Shown here piece by piece: positions 15,668-24,601 of a stretch of DNA of 42,731 nt. A model generated the notes under the pieces. The model ran no database searches, had not been told where the DNA came from, and saw nothing but the letters and a program-made list of their open reading frames with translations. The position numbers and the translations under genes were made by a program. The DNA comes from Flavobacteriales bacterium (lineage in GTDB: Bacteria > Bacteroidota > Bacteroidia > NS11-12g > UBA955). Where the stretch lies: contig NSIB01000007.1 of the NCBI GenBank assembly GCA_002737625.1, forward strand, positions 1 through 42,731. Direction: 5' to 3'. Numbering within the stretch: the stretch's first letter is position 1; each line of letters begins with the position of its first letter.

Positions 15668-16396
15668 ATGGGGAATCAAGACAATTTTAAAGAGTTTGAT
15701 TTTGAGGGTGAAGAGAACCTAAGGGCAATCGCAGAGGCGGATAAATTTAATGAGTGGATGTACCAACAGGTTGTTCCACATTGTAAGGGTAAGATTTTAG
15801 AGATTGGCAGCGGAATTGGCAATATTTCTTATTTTTTTGATCGAGATGGGATGGATATTGATTTAAGCGATATCCGTGAACAGTATAGGTCGTATTTGAA
15901 AAAGTCTTTCGAAAAACAAGCGGTATTAGATATGGATATTGTGGCGGTGTCATTTGAAGAAATACATGGGGATAAACTAGGTGCGTACGATGCCGTGTTT
16001 GCATTAAATGTGGTGGAGCATATCAAAGAAGATAAATTGGCGATTGAGAACATGATTAAGTTATTGAAGCCGGGTGGTAAGATTATAATTTTGGTTCCCG
16101 CTTATCAATGGCTATACAATGGATTTGATGTGGCTTTGGAGCATTTTAAACGATATACCAAGAGTCGTTTGTTGGGTATTTTTCCAACTACGGGAGCAAA
16201 ATTGATACGTTCATGGTACTTCAATTTCGCGGGAATCTTTGGATGGTTTTTGGTGGGTTCTGTATTGAAGAAAAAATTGATTCCAGAATCGAATATGAAA
16301 TTGTACAATAGGCTTACACCCATTTTCAAAATAGCCGACAAGGTTGTGTTGAATAAAATGGGATTGAGTGTAATTGCGGTATATCAAAAAGATTAA
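15668..16396 (+). CDS. Class I SAM-dependent methyltransferase
   Basis: The 242-residue protein has motif I KILEIGSGIGNISYFF (about residues 41-56), motif II MDIDLSDI and a post-motif FALNVVEHIKEDKLAIENM with a KPGGKIIILVPA segment, all typical of class I methyltransferases. The C-terminal third has hydrophobic stretches (FNFAGIFGWFLVGSVL), suggesting membrane association and a lipid-linked acceptor. This GT2-methyltransferase pairing is common in Bacteroidota glycolipid loci. The acceptor cannot be read from the sequence. Confidence 0.85.
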   Translation: MGNQDNFKEFDFEGEENLRAIAEADKFNEWMYQQVVPHCKGKILEIGSGIGNISYFFDRDGMDIDLSDIREQYRSYLKKSFEKQAVLDMDIVAVSFEEIHGDKLGAYDAVFALNVVEHIKEDKLAIENMIKLLKPGGKIIILVPAYQWLYNGFDVALEHFKRYTKSRLLGIFPTTGAKLIRSWYFNFAGIFGWFLVGSVLKKKLIPESNMKLYNRLTPIFKIADKVVLNKMGLSVIAVYQKD

Positions 16397-16446
16397 TCTG
16401 TTGATATGGATTAAATTCCGATTCCAATTCATTTGTTTTGCAGTGT

Positions 16447-18009
16447 ATGACGAACTCCGAGATTAATACAGAATCAAGCGTAAATCGTTATATGAAGCTG
16501 CAATGGCTGGTCTTTGGTATCTTTTTTATCGCATTGATTGGCGGATTGCTTTGTATTGATACTGGCCATGAGTGGGGAGATGATTTCATCTTGTACTTGC
16601 ATCAAGCGCGATGTTGGGTTCGAGGCGGTATGCAAGAGTTGGCAATTTCAAATCAAGCCTGTATGGACCAATCGGATGGTGTAATCGGTCCGTATTTGTA
16701 TCCACAAGGATTCCCTGTTTTAATGAGTTTTCCAATGCGAGGCATCGATTTTTGGGGTTTCATAGGACTGAAGGTTTTTAATTACGCCATTTTTTTGCTT
16801 TGTATGGTCGCCGTTTATCGGTGGCTGAGAATATTGTTTGATGATGCAAAAGGTCCAATATTGTTGTCGTTGATTCTAATTGTGTGGCATCCAAAAATTT
16901 GGGAAGCCGCCAATCGACTCACATCGGATTTGTGGTTTACGGGACTAGTGGGTGTTTTCATGTTTTTGCTCTACTCGGGATGGAGAAATAACATGGCCAA
17001 GAATTTAACGTTGGGGCTGTTGGTTTTTATGGCAACCTCAACGCGTACCAATGGTGTTTTTCTTGTAGTGCCTTGGGTATTGCTGATTTGGCAAGAAAAT
17101 CCAAAATTTCAGGGGGGTTTGCGTGCGAGTGGAAATTTGTTATTGGTAATAGTCTTAGGCGGTTTGTGCGGACTGCTGGCTTTGAAAAACGACCTTGGAC
17201 ATGGGCCAGTTTACATAGATATGCTTAAGTCTGTGACCCCTTCTCAGGTTTTATCGAATGTTGGTTTGTATCTCAAAATGATTGGGACCTATCCATTTTG
17301 GCACGTTGCCACTATCCTTGAAGTTGTTTTGGGTGCTTGGTCAACTACGATTTTAGCGATGTTGTTTTGGGCGATAATTTTATTGGCCATCGTAAAGCGG
17401 GGTTGGCAGTTGCTTCCAATTTTGGCCTTTGTGGGAGTGAATTTGGCACTCTTTTGCGCTTGGCCCAGTCTTCAGGGTGTGCGATTACTTTTTGTCATAT
17501 TTCCGATGCTAGCCGTATTAATTGTGGTGGGGTTAATGGAATTGTGGCGGATGAAAGGCCCTTCTTTTCATAGGGGATTGAAATTTGGGTGTTTGCGAAA
17601 ATCATCCAGCTGGGCAATCGGGCTATCAGCAATTTTATTAATACAAGGGTTGGCAACGAGCGTACATTATGTTTTCGAGGATACCAATCAAGCATTTTCA
17701 AAAGAGGTGAATGAAGTGTATTCATTTGTTGAGTCTTCTGTGAAACCGAATGAACGTATCTCTTTTCACAAACCTAGATTGATGCGATATGTAACGGGAG
17801 CCGAGGTTTTCAAAGTGGCCACGGATATACCCCTAAATGAATCGGATGAAGTTGGTGAGAATAAAAGATTTGACTTAGAGTCCGCTATAAATCAGCTAAA
17901 AGCCAAGCAAATTGATTATTGGATTTTGCCAAGGCAGCCAAGAGTAAGAAGAATAGATCTTCCCGTGGCATTCAAAAATCAAGGGTTTGTGATCTATTCA
18001 ATCAAATAA
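16447..18009 (+). CDS. Polytopic membrane glycosyltransferase, ArnT/PMT-like
   Basis: The 520-residue protein has roughly ten to twelve hydrophobic segments. Its first periplasmic loop carries acidic residues directly after TM1 (GHEWGDDFILYLHQARC), as in GT39/GT83-type enzymes that use polyprenyl-phosphate sugars. STRTNGVFLVVPW is the typical R-x-N/E loop. A soluble C-terminal domain of about 100 residues (FSKEVNEVYSFVESSVKPNERI) follows. I prefer ATG 16447 to a TTG at 16438. It lies 50 nt after the methyltransferase gene and is probably in the same operon. A weak 7/8 -7 box (TTGTTTTG, 16433-16440) precedes it. No terminator is seen in the 37-bp convergent gap that follows. Confidence 0.75.
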   Translation: MTNSEINTESSVNRYMKLQWLVFGIFFIALIGGLLCIDTGHEWGDDFILYLHQARCWVRGGMQELAISNQACMDQSDGVIGPYLYPQGFPVLMSFPMRGIDFWGFIGLKVFNYAIFLLCMVAVYRWLRILFDDAKGPILLSLILIVWHPKIWEAANRLTSDLWFTGLVGVFMFLLYSGWRNNMAKNLTLGLLVFMATSTRTNGVFLVVPWVLLIWQENPKFQGGLRASGNLLLVIVLGGLCGLLALKNDLGHGPVYIDMLKSVTPSQVLSNVGLYLKMIGTYPFWHVATILEVVLGAWSTTILAMLFWAIILLAIVKRGWQLLPILAFVGVNLALFCAWPSLQGVRLLFVIFPMLAVLIVVGLMELWRMKGPSFHRGLKFGCLRKSSSWAIGLSAILLIQGLATSVHYVFEDTNQAFSKEVNEVYSFVESSVKPNERISFHKPRLMRYVTGAEVFKVATDIPLNESDEVGENKRFDLESAINQLKAKQIDYWILPRQPRVRRIDLPVAFKNQGFVIYSIK

Positions 18010-18046
18010 CGACGGTATATTTTGATGCTTACCAGGGTTCCTTGGG

Positions 18047-19546
18047 CTAATACGTGAGTGGATTTATGGCCATTGATTTCAAATCTTCTATAGGAATTCG
18101 AATGAATTTCCCGGAATTGCCAACCATCCACAGGTAATTTTCGCTAAAAACACAGGCATTGTAAGATCCGTTAAATTCCAGTCCGCTTTTAAGGGTTTGC
18201 TTTGGGATATTTAACCAATTAATTCCGTTATCAAATGAGATATCGCTGCCATTGGTTCCTGTACAAATCGCAATTCTTTGGAAAGTTTTTATGCGTAAAC
18301 TTTCATGTATGCCCGGAGTTAAGGGTCTTGCACGGCTAATGCAAACGCCACTGCGATACCCTCCTGTATTTCCTTGCGTTCCATGTGCGCCCGACCATTT
18401 TAGGCCAAAATTGTTTGTAGTGGAATGTGCAGAGGCCCTCGTGCAACTGTCTGGTACGGTGTAATTGCCACCCACGGCCAACATATTGCCTGCATCGGAC
18501 AAGCACATGCCGTAAACACCCGAGCCGGCGCCCCCATCAAATGGCAGAGAAATACTTTCGTTTGAGACTATACGAGGTTGGTTTGTCGATAAGTGGACGC
18601 GTTTGTTTTGTTTGATGGTACTCTGTTTTTGGTTTTTGAATTTCACAATATGATAACTCGGGTTGATGCCACCACCAGCAAATCCGACCGTTAGACTTTT
18701 AAATTGGGGTGGTTCAGTTTGTGTGTGGACGTCATTTGTTTCCGATGTGTCATTTTTTTTGGAGCTGGCATTCTTTTTTGGGGCGGTGACCTTGCTTTCG
18801 ATTATCACAAGTGAGGTACCACTGGCAGCAAAGAACGATTCCAAGCTATCAAGGGGTAGATTCCAATCGCCAACGGGGAGCGGGTTCCAACTGTTTCCAA
18901 AGTCGATAGTGTAAAGGGCGGCGAAGAGCTTTTTTTTGGCAATGTTTGGATCTTGAGATTTAGTTTTGTGCTTCAATTTCTTGATGAGCACAAATTGGTT
19001 TCTGTTGCCGTTTACCTCAACGATTATTGATTCTGGAATGATCGGGTCGCCGAGTACCATGCCAACCCCGGTCTTTGAATCTATTTCCAAAGCATCTAAA
19101 AATATGTCTTTTCTGAAATCCGTATAAACGATCGTCCAGATTTCCCCCCCATCGATGGTTTTTAAAATTACTGCAGAATCACCGGCACTCATAATTACGG
19201 CTTCTTTGTCGTTTTTTGCCCAAATGTCGCGATAGTCTTTGCGTTGTAAGGAAATTGGAGCATCGGAAACGCGGTTGTAATTTTCAACAGTTTGATTGCC
19301 ATAGGGAAGAAAATAGGCCAATTTGGTGTTGGTTGCCCGCGGAGAAATCGTATCGAAATTCCGACCTCCATCGGTTGTGCGAATCACGGTGCCTTTACTG
19401 CCCGAAAACCATGCAATGGAATCATTGAGAACAAATAGTCCGCGGTAATGAGCAGGTTTAATCGGTTTTGTGGGATTGTCATGTGCAAATAGATTCGAGG
19501 AAATATTGATGCATAATGTCAATGCTATGTAAAAAATACCTTTCAA
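18047..19546 (-). CDS. Secreted BNR/Ycf48-like beta-propeller protein
   Basis: The protein has about 499 residues. No ATG is available near the N-terminus. A TTG at 19546 gives a good signal peptide (MKGIFYIALTLCINISSNLFA) and is my choice; a GTG at 19597 would add 17 residues. BNR/Asp-box-like motifs are visible as VIRTTDGGRNFDTI, ILKTIDGGEIWTIV, TIDFGNSWNPLP and DISFDNGINWLNIP, spread over the protein as in Ycf48/sortilin-like propellers. A Lys/Ser/Asn-rich insertion (KKNASSKKNDTSETND) interrupts it near residue 260. No T9SS sorting domain is seen. Function unknown; periplasmic or surface binding is a guess. Confidence 0.7.
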   Translation of the reverse strand: MKGIFYIALTLCINISSNLFAHDNPTKPIKPAHYRGLFVLNDSIAWFSGSKGTVIRTTDGGRNFDTISPRATNTKLAYFLPYGNQTVENYNRVSDAPISLQRKDYRDIWAKNDKEAVIMSAGDSAVILKTIDGGEIWTIVYTDFRKDIFLDALEIDSKTGVGMVLGDPIIPESIIVEVNGNRNQFVLIKKLKHKTKSQDPNIAKKKLFAALYTIDFGNSWNPLPVGDWNLPLDSLESFFAASGTSLVIIESKVTAPKKNASSKKNDTSETNDVHTQTEPPQFKSLTVGFAGGGINPSYHIVKFKNQKQSTIKQNKRVHLSTNQPRIVSNESISLPFDGGAGSGVYGMCLSDAGNMLAVGGNYTVPDSCTRASAHSTTNNFGLKWSGAHGTQGNTGGYRSGVCISRARPLTPGIHESLRIKTFQRIAICTGTNGSDISFDNGINWLNIPKQTLKSGLEFNGSYNACVFSENYLWMVGNSGKFIRIPIEDLKSMAINPLTY

Positions 19547-19643
19547 TAAAATGTGTATTATTTTTCGAAAAAAAATGTGCAAATAACTTATAATCACTTG
19601 TTTTTGTGAAGTCTGTGGTAGAAATTCGGTGTAAAATTAATAT

Positions 19644-20444
19644 ATGCCTATGGAAGAAACTACTACAAAAATTTTATTTACATCAGACAGTACCCAAAAT
19701 CAACAAACAATATGCGATGCTATTCTCTCGGTAGCGCGCAGATTCAAAGGCGAATTGATTTGGTTGCAGAATGCTGCCAATGCCGGAATCACGCAAGCCC
19801 TTGTGGATGATCTCAAGAAGCGTGCGTACCGAGATTTGACAATCTCTGAAAAGTTGGGAGAATTTTGGTCAACAACATCCAAATCAGCAAACGATAGTCG
19901 TGTAGAAATGACATTCGTATTTGCAGCGCCGAAAGTACCGGGATTTATGGGTGGTGGTATGGCTGCTTGTGTGAGCAAGTTCAAAAATCCCTTGATTTAT
20001 TTTAATCCGAGTACACCTTGGGTTGAACCACGCAACGTTTTGATGTTGTTGGATTCTCATTCGGACTCACGTCAGAAATTTTACCGTGTATCTGTACTGG
20101 CTAAAATGTTTGGTGCCAAAGTGCATGTATTGTCGTTATCATCAGACAAGGACAATGAAACGGTAAGGTATCTAAATGCGTATTCTGGACAGGGTTTTGA
20201 CTACATGATAAAGAAGGGAATTCCCACCAATGAATTGGACCCTAAGGAGGGCGTTGATATGGTTTCCACAGTTTTGGAGGAGGTTGGAAAAATTCAAGAT
20301 TGTTGGGTTTCTTCGATGAATGTGACCGATGGTGTTGGATTTATGAAGTCGGGACCATTTCAGTATTATTGTGCTCAATTGCAAGTCCCATTGATGGCAT
20401 GCGCGGTGCAGGAAATTGTGGGAAGCGGCGGTTCTGGGTTATGA
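19644..20444 (+). CDS. Divergent universal-stress-protein-like protein
   Basis: The 266-residue protein has no signal peptide. Its order of alternating strands and helices (VLMLLDSHSDSRQKFYRVSVLAKMFGAKVHVLSLSS) recalls tandem UspA domains, with a Gly-rich GFMGGGMAACV segment in the first half and a C-terminal AVQEIVGSGGSGL. The clear ATP-binding G-2x-G-9x-G pattern of UspA is not present. Bacteroidota Usp-like proteins diverge like this. An ATG at 19650 is an alternative start. It is followed by a strong terminator, so it is probably transcribed alone. Confidence 0.5.
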   Translation: MPMEETTTKILFTSDSTQNQQTICDAILSVARRFKGELIWLQNAANAGITQALVDDLKKRAYRDLTISEKLGEFWSTTSKSANDSRVEMTFVFAAPKVPGFMGGGMAACVSKFKNPLIYFNPSTPWVEPRNVLMLLDSHSDSRQKFYRVSVLAKMFGAKVHVLSLSSDKDNETVRYLNAYSGQGFDYMIKKGIPTNELDPKEGVDMVSTVLEEVGKIQDCWVSSMNVTDGVGFMKSGPFQYYCAQLQVPLMACAVQEIVGSGGSGL

Positions 20445-20463
20445 TGTAAATATTAGATCGAGC

Positions 20464-20499
20464 AATGAGGGGCGGCCTTTGGCCGCCCCTCATTTTTTA
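20464..20499 (+). terminator. Strong intrinsic terminator (14-bp stem, TTT loop)
   Basis: The arms 20464-20477 (core GAGGGGCGGCC) and 20481-20494 pair without mismatch around TTT and run directly into a T tract. It ends the Usp-like gene. The remaining gap to 20607 shows no gene and no clear promoter. Confidence 0.92.
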
Positions 20500-20607
20500 T
20501 TTTGAATTTGCGTATTCATTCACATTCTTAACTGAAAGCATACATTTTTGATTGATGTGGAATACTTGCGTTGACCAAATCCATTAGATGACCGAAATTG
20601 CATCATT

Positions 20608-21393
20608 ATGTTTACGTCGGTAAGAACGATCCAAGAGTATGTTTCCGCTGGTGAAACCCCCGAGATTTTGTTTTGGGTGGGTTGCGCGGGTAGTTATGAC
20701 GAAAGGGCTCAGCGAGTGAGTCGGGCCTTCGCAAACATTTTGACCCAAGCCGGAGTGAAATTCGCCATTTTGGGCGCGGAAGAAGGTTGCACTGGCGATC
20801 CGGCAAAGCGGGCGGGGAATGAGTTTTTGTTCCAAATGCAAGCGATGCAAAATATCGAAGTTCTCAATGGATACGGGGTGAAACGCATCGTAACGGCATG
20901 CCCTCACTGTTTCAATACTTTGAAAAATGAATATCCAAATTTGGGTGGGAATTATGAAGTGATACATCACACGCAACTGATCAACGAATTGCTGACTGAT
21001 GGCAGAATCGCGATTGAAGGTGGGGCTTATCAGGGTAAGAAAATTACCTATCACGACAGCTGTTATTTGGGACGGGCCAACGGGATTTTTGAGGCGCCGC
21101 GTATGGTGATGGACCGCTTGGATGTTGATCTTGTTGAGATGAAACGATGCAAAACCAATGGTTTTTGTTGTGGAGCCGGGGGCGCGCAAATGTTTAAGGA
21201 AGCCGAAAAAGGGAATCAAGAAGTTAATGTAAATCGGACTGAGGAAGCATTGGGAACCGGGGCGGAAATCATTGCTGTAAATTGTCCTTTTTGTAATACG
21301 ATGATGCGCGATGGAACCAAGCATTTTGAAAAAGAGGATCAAGTACAGGTGTTGGATATTGCCGAAATTGTGAATGGTTCTTTAAAATCGTGA
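20608..21393 (+). CDS. (Fe-S)-binding CCG-domain protein, HdrB/LutA/GlpC-like
   Basis: The 261-residue protein carries two cysteine-rich CCG-type halves. The first has VGCAG, EGCTGDPAKRAG and CPHCFNTLKNEYP. The second has HDSCYLGRANG, CKTNGFCCGAGGAQMF and NCPFCNTMM. Such domains bind a 4Fe-4S cluster in heterodisulfide-reductase-like and glycolate/lactate-oxidation complexes. In many Bacteroidota a ferredoxin-domain partner gene is adjacent; none is present here. The stop codon TGA shares its last base with the ATG of the next gene, so translation is probably coupled. Confidence 0.85.
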   Translation: MFTSVRTIQEYVSAGETPEILFWVGCAGSYDERAQRVSRAFANILTQAGVKFAILGAEEGCTGDPAKRAGNEFLFQMQAMQNIEVLNGYGVKRIVTACPHCFNTLKNEYPNLGGNYEVIHHTQLINELLTDGRIAIEGGAYQGKKITYHDSCYLGRANGIFEAPRMVMDRLDVDLVEMKRCKTNGFCCGAGGAQMFKEAEKGNQEVNVNRTEEALGTGAEIIAVNCPFCNTMMRDGTKHFEKEDQVQVLDIAEIVNGSLKS

Positions 21394-21914
21394 TGACCTC
21401 CATTCTGCGAAATTCATTGAATGCCATCAAATTGCCCGATTCCTCCCGGGTTTGGTTGTTTGGTGCACAACGAATTTTAACAGAGATAGAAGAAATATCA
21501 ATTCATAGGCGATTGTTAGATTTTATTGCTGGGTGGCAAGCCCATGGAAAGGATCTGACTGCGGATTTTTGCATAATACATCGATGTGTTTTGGTGGTGG
21601 TGGTAGATGAATCTAAAGAGGCACCGAGTGGTTGTAGCATCGACAAGGTATTTCATTTGTTACAATCGCAAAAGGAAAAATTTGGTTTGGATTTTTTCCA
21701 CCGGACCTTGGTATGGATTTTCAAAGGCGAAGATATTTGTATTTTAAATAAACAAGAGATTCAAGCGGGGTTGGATTGTGGTGAAATTACAGACAATACA
21801 ATGACTGTTAATATGCTTGCCAATAACTTGGGAGATGTTAAAATGAATGGTTTAAGACTCACGCTAGGGGATTCTTGGATTGCCCCAAAATTGAAATTTA
21901 CACATGAAGGATAA
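21393..21914 (+). CDS. Small conserved Bacteroidota protein (often misnamed 'ABC transporter ATPase')
   Basis: The 173-residue protein (LPDSSRVWLFGAQRILT, WQAHGKDLTADFCI, GCSIDKVFHLLQ, LDFFHRTLVWIF) matches a small family that sits beside CCG-domain Fe-S genes in this phylum. Databases often call it an ABC transporter ATPase, but no Walker A, Walker B or signature motif is present, so that name should not be copied. ATG 21393 overlaps the preceding stop by 1 nt. Its 3' end overlaps the MFS gene by 11 nt. It is cytosolic with no recognised catalytic motif. Confidence 0.72.
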   Translation: MTSILRNSLNAIKLPDSSRVWLFGAQRILTEIEEISIHRRLLDFIAGWQAHGKDLTADFCIIHRCVLVVVVDESKEAPSGCSIDKVFHLLQSQKEKFGLDFFHRTLVWIFKGEDICILNKQEIQAGLDCGEITDNTMTVNMLANNLGDVKMNGLRLTLGDSWIAPKLKFTHEG

Positions 21915-23145
21915 ACGTATATTAACATTGTTTTTAACCATTTTTATTGACCTTTTGGGCTTTGGCGTGGTGATTCCCATTCTGCCCAATTTGGCTAAGA
22001 GTTTGGCTTCGGGGTCGGCCCTGCCATTCAATCCTGATGTTGCGGTAGGGGTTGTTGTGGGCTCGTTTTCTATCATTCAATTTCTATTCGCCCCCATTTT
22101 TGGATCGTTGTCTGATCGTATCGGCCGGAGGCCGATACTTTTGGTGAGTATCCTCTTCAATATTGTTGGATATATATTGTTTGGTCTGAGTTCTAGCTTT
22201 GTTTTTCTTTTGTTGGCGAGGGTTGTTTCGGGATTTGGGAGCGCTAACATTGCTGCAGCACAAGCCTACATCGCCGATATTACGCCACCGCAGGATCGTG
22301 CAAAACGAATGGGAATTATCGGCGCTGCCTTTGGTTTGGGTTTCGTTTTTGGTCCGCCCATTGGTGGTTGGTTGTACCACGCCGGGGGTGAAAATGGATT
22401 GCGTTGGGTGGGGTTCTTTACAGCTGCGCTGTGTGGTCTTAACTTTCTCCTTGCTTGGTTTATGTTGCCCGAGAGTTTGGAGTCTAAGTCTGTCCACAAA
22501 CGCAAAGTGTCTGACACATTTAAGGGATTGGTTACTGTTTGGCGTTTGGATGTGATTGGGGAGTTGTTCGTAATCAATTTTATTTACATCGCTGCCTTTA
22601 GTATGATGTATGGAAGTTCTAGCGTGTTGTGGAAGGAAAAGTACTTATTGACACCGGCTGGGATTGGAAATATTTTTGGTTTCATTGGAATTTGTGGGGC
22701 TATCGTTCAAGGCGGACTGATTGGTGTATTCACCAAACGAGTGGGTGTCCGCAGGATGCTGTTATGGGGCTGTCCAGCCATTGCGATGGGCCTGATGATT
22801 ATTCCATTGCCCGAGGTGGGAAATACATTTTATGTGGTTCAGGCCATTTCCATTGTATTGCTTTCTTTGGGTAACGGAATGATGATGCCTGCAATTAATT
22901 CATTGGTCAGCAGAAATACACCCCCAGAATCACAAGGTAAAATGCTAGGTTTATTGCAAAGCACGAGTTCTTTGGCACGGGCGTTTGGGCCATTTATTGC
23001 CATGGTTTTGTATCACCAGTTTGTAAGTTTGCCCTATTTAGTAGGTGGGGGTTTGATGTTAGTTGCATTCTTCTTCTCGTTATTACTGAGTAAAACATTA
23101 AGAGTAAGCGATCCAGATCCTGTTCCAAATCCAAGTAAGGGGTAA
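21904..23145 (+). CDS. Major facilitator superfamily transporter (TetA-like drug/metabolite exporter)
   Basis: The 413-residue protein has about 12 membrane helices. Motif A of the drug:H+ antiporters is visible in the TM2-TM3 loop (FGSLSDRIGRRPILL) and motif C-like GAAFGLGFVFGPPIGG in TM5. The closest known type is the 12-TM TetA/MdtG-like group. ATG 21904 lies inside the preceding gene (11-nt overlap), so it is the last gene of a three-gene translationally coupled unit. The substrate cannot be read from the sequence; tetracycline resistance should not be assumed. Confidence 0.85.
   Translation: MKDKRILTLFLTIFIDLLGFGVVIPILPNLAKSLASGSALPFNPDVAVGVVVGSFSIIQFLFAPIFGSLSDRIGRRPILLVSILFNIVGYILFGLSSSFVFLLLARVVSGFGSANIAAAQAYIADITPPQDRAKRMGIIGAAFGLGFVFGPPIGGWLYHAGGENGLRWVGFFTAALCGLNFLLAWFMLPESLESKSVHKRKVSDTFKGLVTVWRLDVIGELFVINFIYIAAFSMMYGSSSVLWKEKYLLTPAGIGNIFGFIGICGAIVQGGLIGVFTKRVGVRRMLLWGCPAIAMGLMIIPLPEVGNTFYVVQAISIVLLSLGNGMMMPAINSLVSRNTPPESQGKMLGLLQSTSSLARAFGPFIAMVLYHQFVSLPYLVGGGLMLVAFFFSLLLSKTLRVSDPDPVPNPSKG
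22118..22138. repeat. Perfect inverted repeat, 9-bp arms, 3-nt loop, inside MFS CDS
   Basis: GTATCGGCC (22118-22126), GGA, GGCCGATAC (22130-22138). It covers the codons of RIGRRPI in conserved motif A, so protein constraint alone may explain much of it. Confidence 0.9.
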
Positions 23146-23172
23146 TCGGTTTTTACGTTAACTTGCCTAGGT

Positions 23173-24546
23173 ATGATATCCAAGCCACTGAGAATATTGC
23201 ATCTAAATGCTTCTTCCTCGGGTGGGGCGTTTGTTGCTGCGCAGCGACTCAATGAGGCACTGAATGGATTGGAAGGTGTTGATAGTGAACATTGGGTTTT
23301 TGATGGCGGTGAAGGTGAATATTACTTATGGGCCAATACTTGGTTAAAGAAAAAATGGGCTTTTGGCTTGCATGCTTTAGAGAAGCTTGATTTTTTGCGT
23401 TTTGAAGCAAATAAAATTATCCGATTTGCATTTAGTCATGGTAAAACGGGTTTAAACATTTCTAATTGGCAGGCGGTAATTGATGCAGATGTTATCCATC
23501 TCCATTGGATCAATAAAGGTTTCGTGAGCTTGAATGGTCTGGGAGATCTCATGGGCCTTGGTAAGAAAATCGTATGGACATGTCACGATATGTGGCCTTT
23601 TACTGGGGGTTGTTATCATCCCCGGGGCTGTGATCACTTTACGCGGAATTGTGGCGATTGTCAGTATTTGAAATCTCCAAAATCTAATGATTTGTCAAGC
23701 CGAGTATTTGAGGCCAAAAGAATTGCCTTTTCTGCCGCTGGAAATCAATTGCAATTTGTTACTCCAAGTGAGTGGCTTAAAAATCAAGCAGACAAAAGTG
23801 GAATTGTGCGGGATTATATAGAACAAAGGGGTCAAATACAAGCCAATGGCAGGCAGACGTTAAAAAGTGAATCGGGGTTGGCAATGCCTGAAATCAAAGT
23901 GATACCCAATCCCATCGATACAAACTATTTTAAGCCTTTGGATATAGTGGCGGAATATCCACCCATAGAATTTGATATTTCTAGCCAGACAAAGCCCTTT
24001 GTTTTGATGTTTGCAGCTGCGAATTTGGGAAATCCTGCCAAAGGTTTCGCAGAGTTTAGGTTGGTTTGTAACGGGTTGGTCGATCGCGGCTTTACAAATA
24101 TTTATGCTCTGGTAGTGGGGGATAATCGACTTCCTCAGCGTGATTTGGGGTTGAAATGTGCTGTGAAAGAACTTGGGTTTATATCTGATGCCAAGCAAAT
24201 GCGAGATGCGTATTGGCAATCTGATATTTATGTAACTACATCGCACGAAGAGAACTTGCCAACCACAATTATGGAGAGTTTAAGCTGCGGGAAACCGGTG
24301 GCGGCTTTTGCGGTAGGGGGGATACCAGAAATGATTGTTGCGAGTGGGGAGCATCAAACGGGATGGTTGGCTGATAAATTGGATGTGGAGTCATTGATTA
24401 AAGGAATCGCAACGTACATTGAAATGAATGCAGCCCAGAGATTAAAAATGCAAATGGCGAGTAGAAAAGCGGCCGTTCTGAATTATAGTTCAGTAACAAT
24501 TGCTCAACGCTATTTGATGGTTTACAGGGGTTTGATTATTTGCTAA
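23173..24546 (+). CDS. Family 4 (group 1) glycosyltransferase
   Basis: The 457-residue GT-B enzyme begins RILHLNASSSGGAFVAAQRLN, with the Gly-rich acceptor-side loop. HLHWINKGFVSL and TCHDMWPFTGGCYHP are followed by a Cys cluster (GCDHFTRNCGDC) typical of a polysaccharide/colanic-acid-type GT4 subgroup. The C-terminal donor half carries VIPNPIDTNYF, MFAAANLGNPAKGF and the E-x7-E motif in EENLPTTIMESLSCGKPV. It is probably a cytoplasmic-face enzyme of surface glycan synthesis. It starts 27 nt after the MFS stop, without a clear promoter, and converges on ftsZ. Confidence 0.88.
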   Translation: MISKPLRILHLNASSSGGAFVAAQRLNEALNGLEGVDSEHWVFDGGEGEYYLWANTWLKKKWAFGLHALEKLDFLRFEANKIIRFAFSHGKTGLNISNWQAVIDADVIHLHWINKGFVSLNGLGDLMGLGKKIVWTCHDMWPFTGGCYHPRGCDHFTRNCGDCQYLKSPKSNDLSSRVFEAKRIAFSAAGNQLQFVTPSEWLKNQADKSGIVRDYIEQRGQIQANGRQTLKSESGLAMPEIKVIPNPIDTNYFKPLDIVAEYPPIEFDISSQTKPFVLMFAAANLGNPAKGFAEFRLVCNGLVDRGFTNIYALVVGDNRLPQRDLGLKCAVKELGFISDAKQMRDAYWQSDIYVTTSHEENLPTTIMESLSCGKPVAAFAVGGIPEMIVASGEHQTGWLADKLDVESLIKGIATYIEMNAAQRLKMQMASRKAAVLNYSSVTIAQRYLMVYRGLIIC

Positions 24547-24547
24547 A

Positions 24548-24574
24548 CAAAAAAGCCAGACCCGAAGGTTTGGC
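24548..24574 (-). terminator. Terminator of the dcw operon
   Basis: On the minus strand GCCAAACC, loop TTCG, GGTCTGGC is followed by TTTTTT, 28 nt beyond the ftsZ stop. The stem has 8 bp with one G-T pair and a stable UUCG tetraloop. On the plus strand the T tract is weak, so it mainly serves the dcw cluster. Confidence 0.85.
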
Positions 24575-24601
24575 TCATTTGCTGTTGGATTATTTTGGCT
24601 A

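Noticed and set aside
21393-21914. ABC transporter ATPase
   Set aside because: No Walker A, Walker B or signature motif is present; the name is an annotation habit for this family.
22118-22138. MFS hairpin as strong independent evidence for the inverted-repeat pattern
   Set aside because: It codes the conserved GRRP motif, whose codons favour self-complementarity; I list it but give it little weight.
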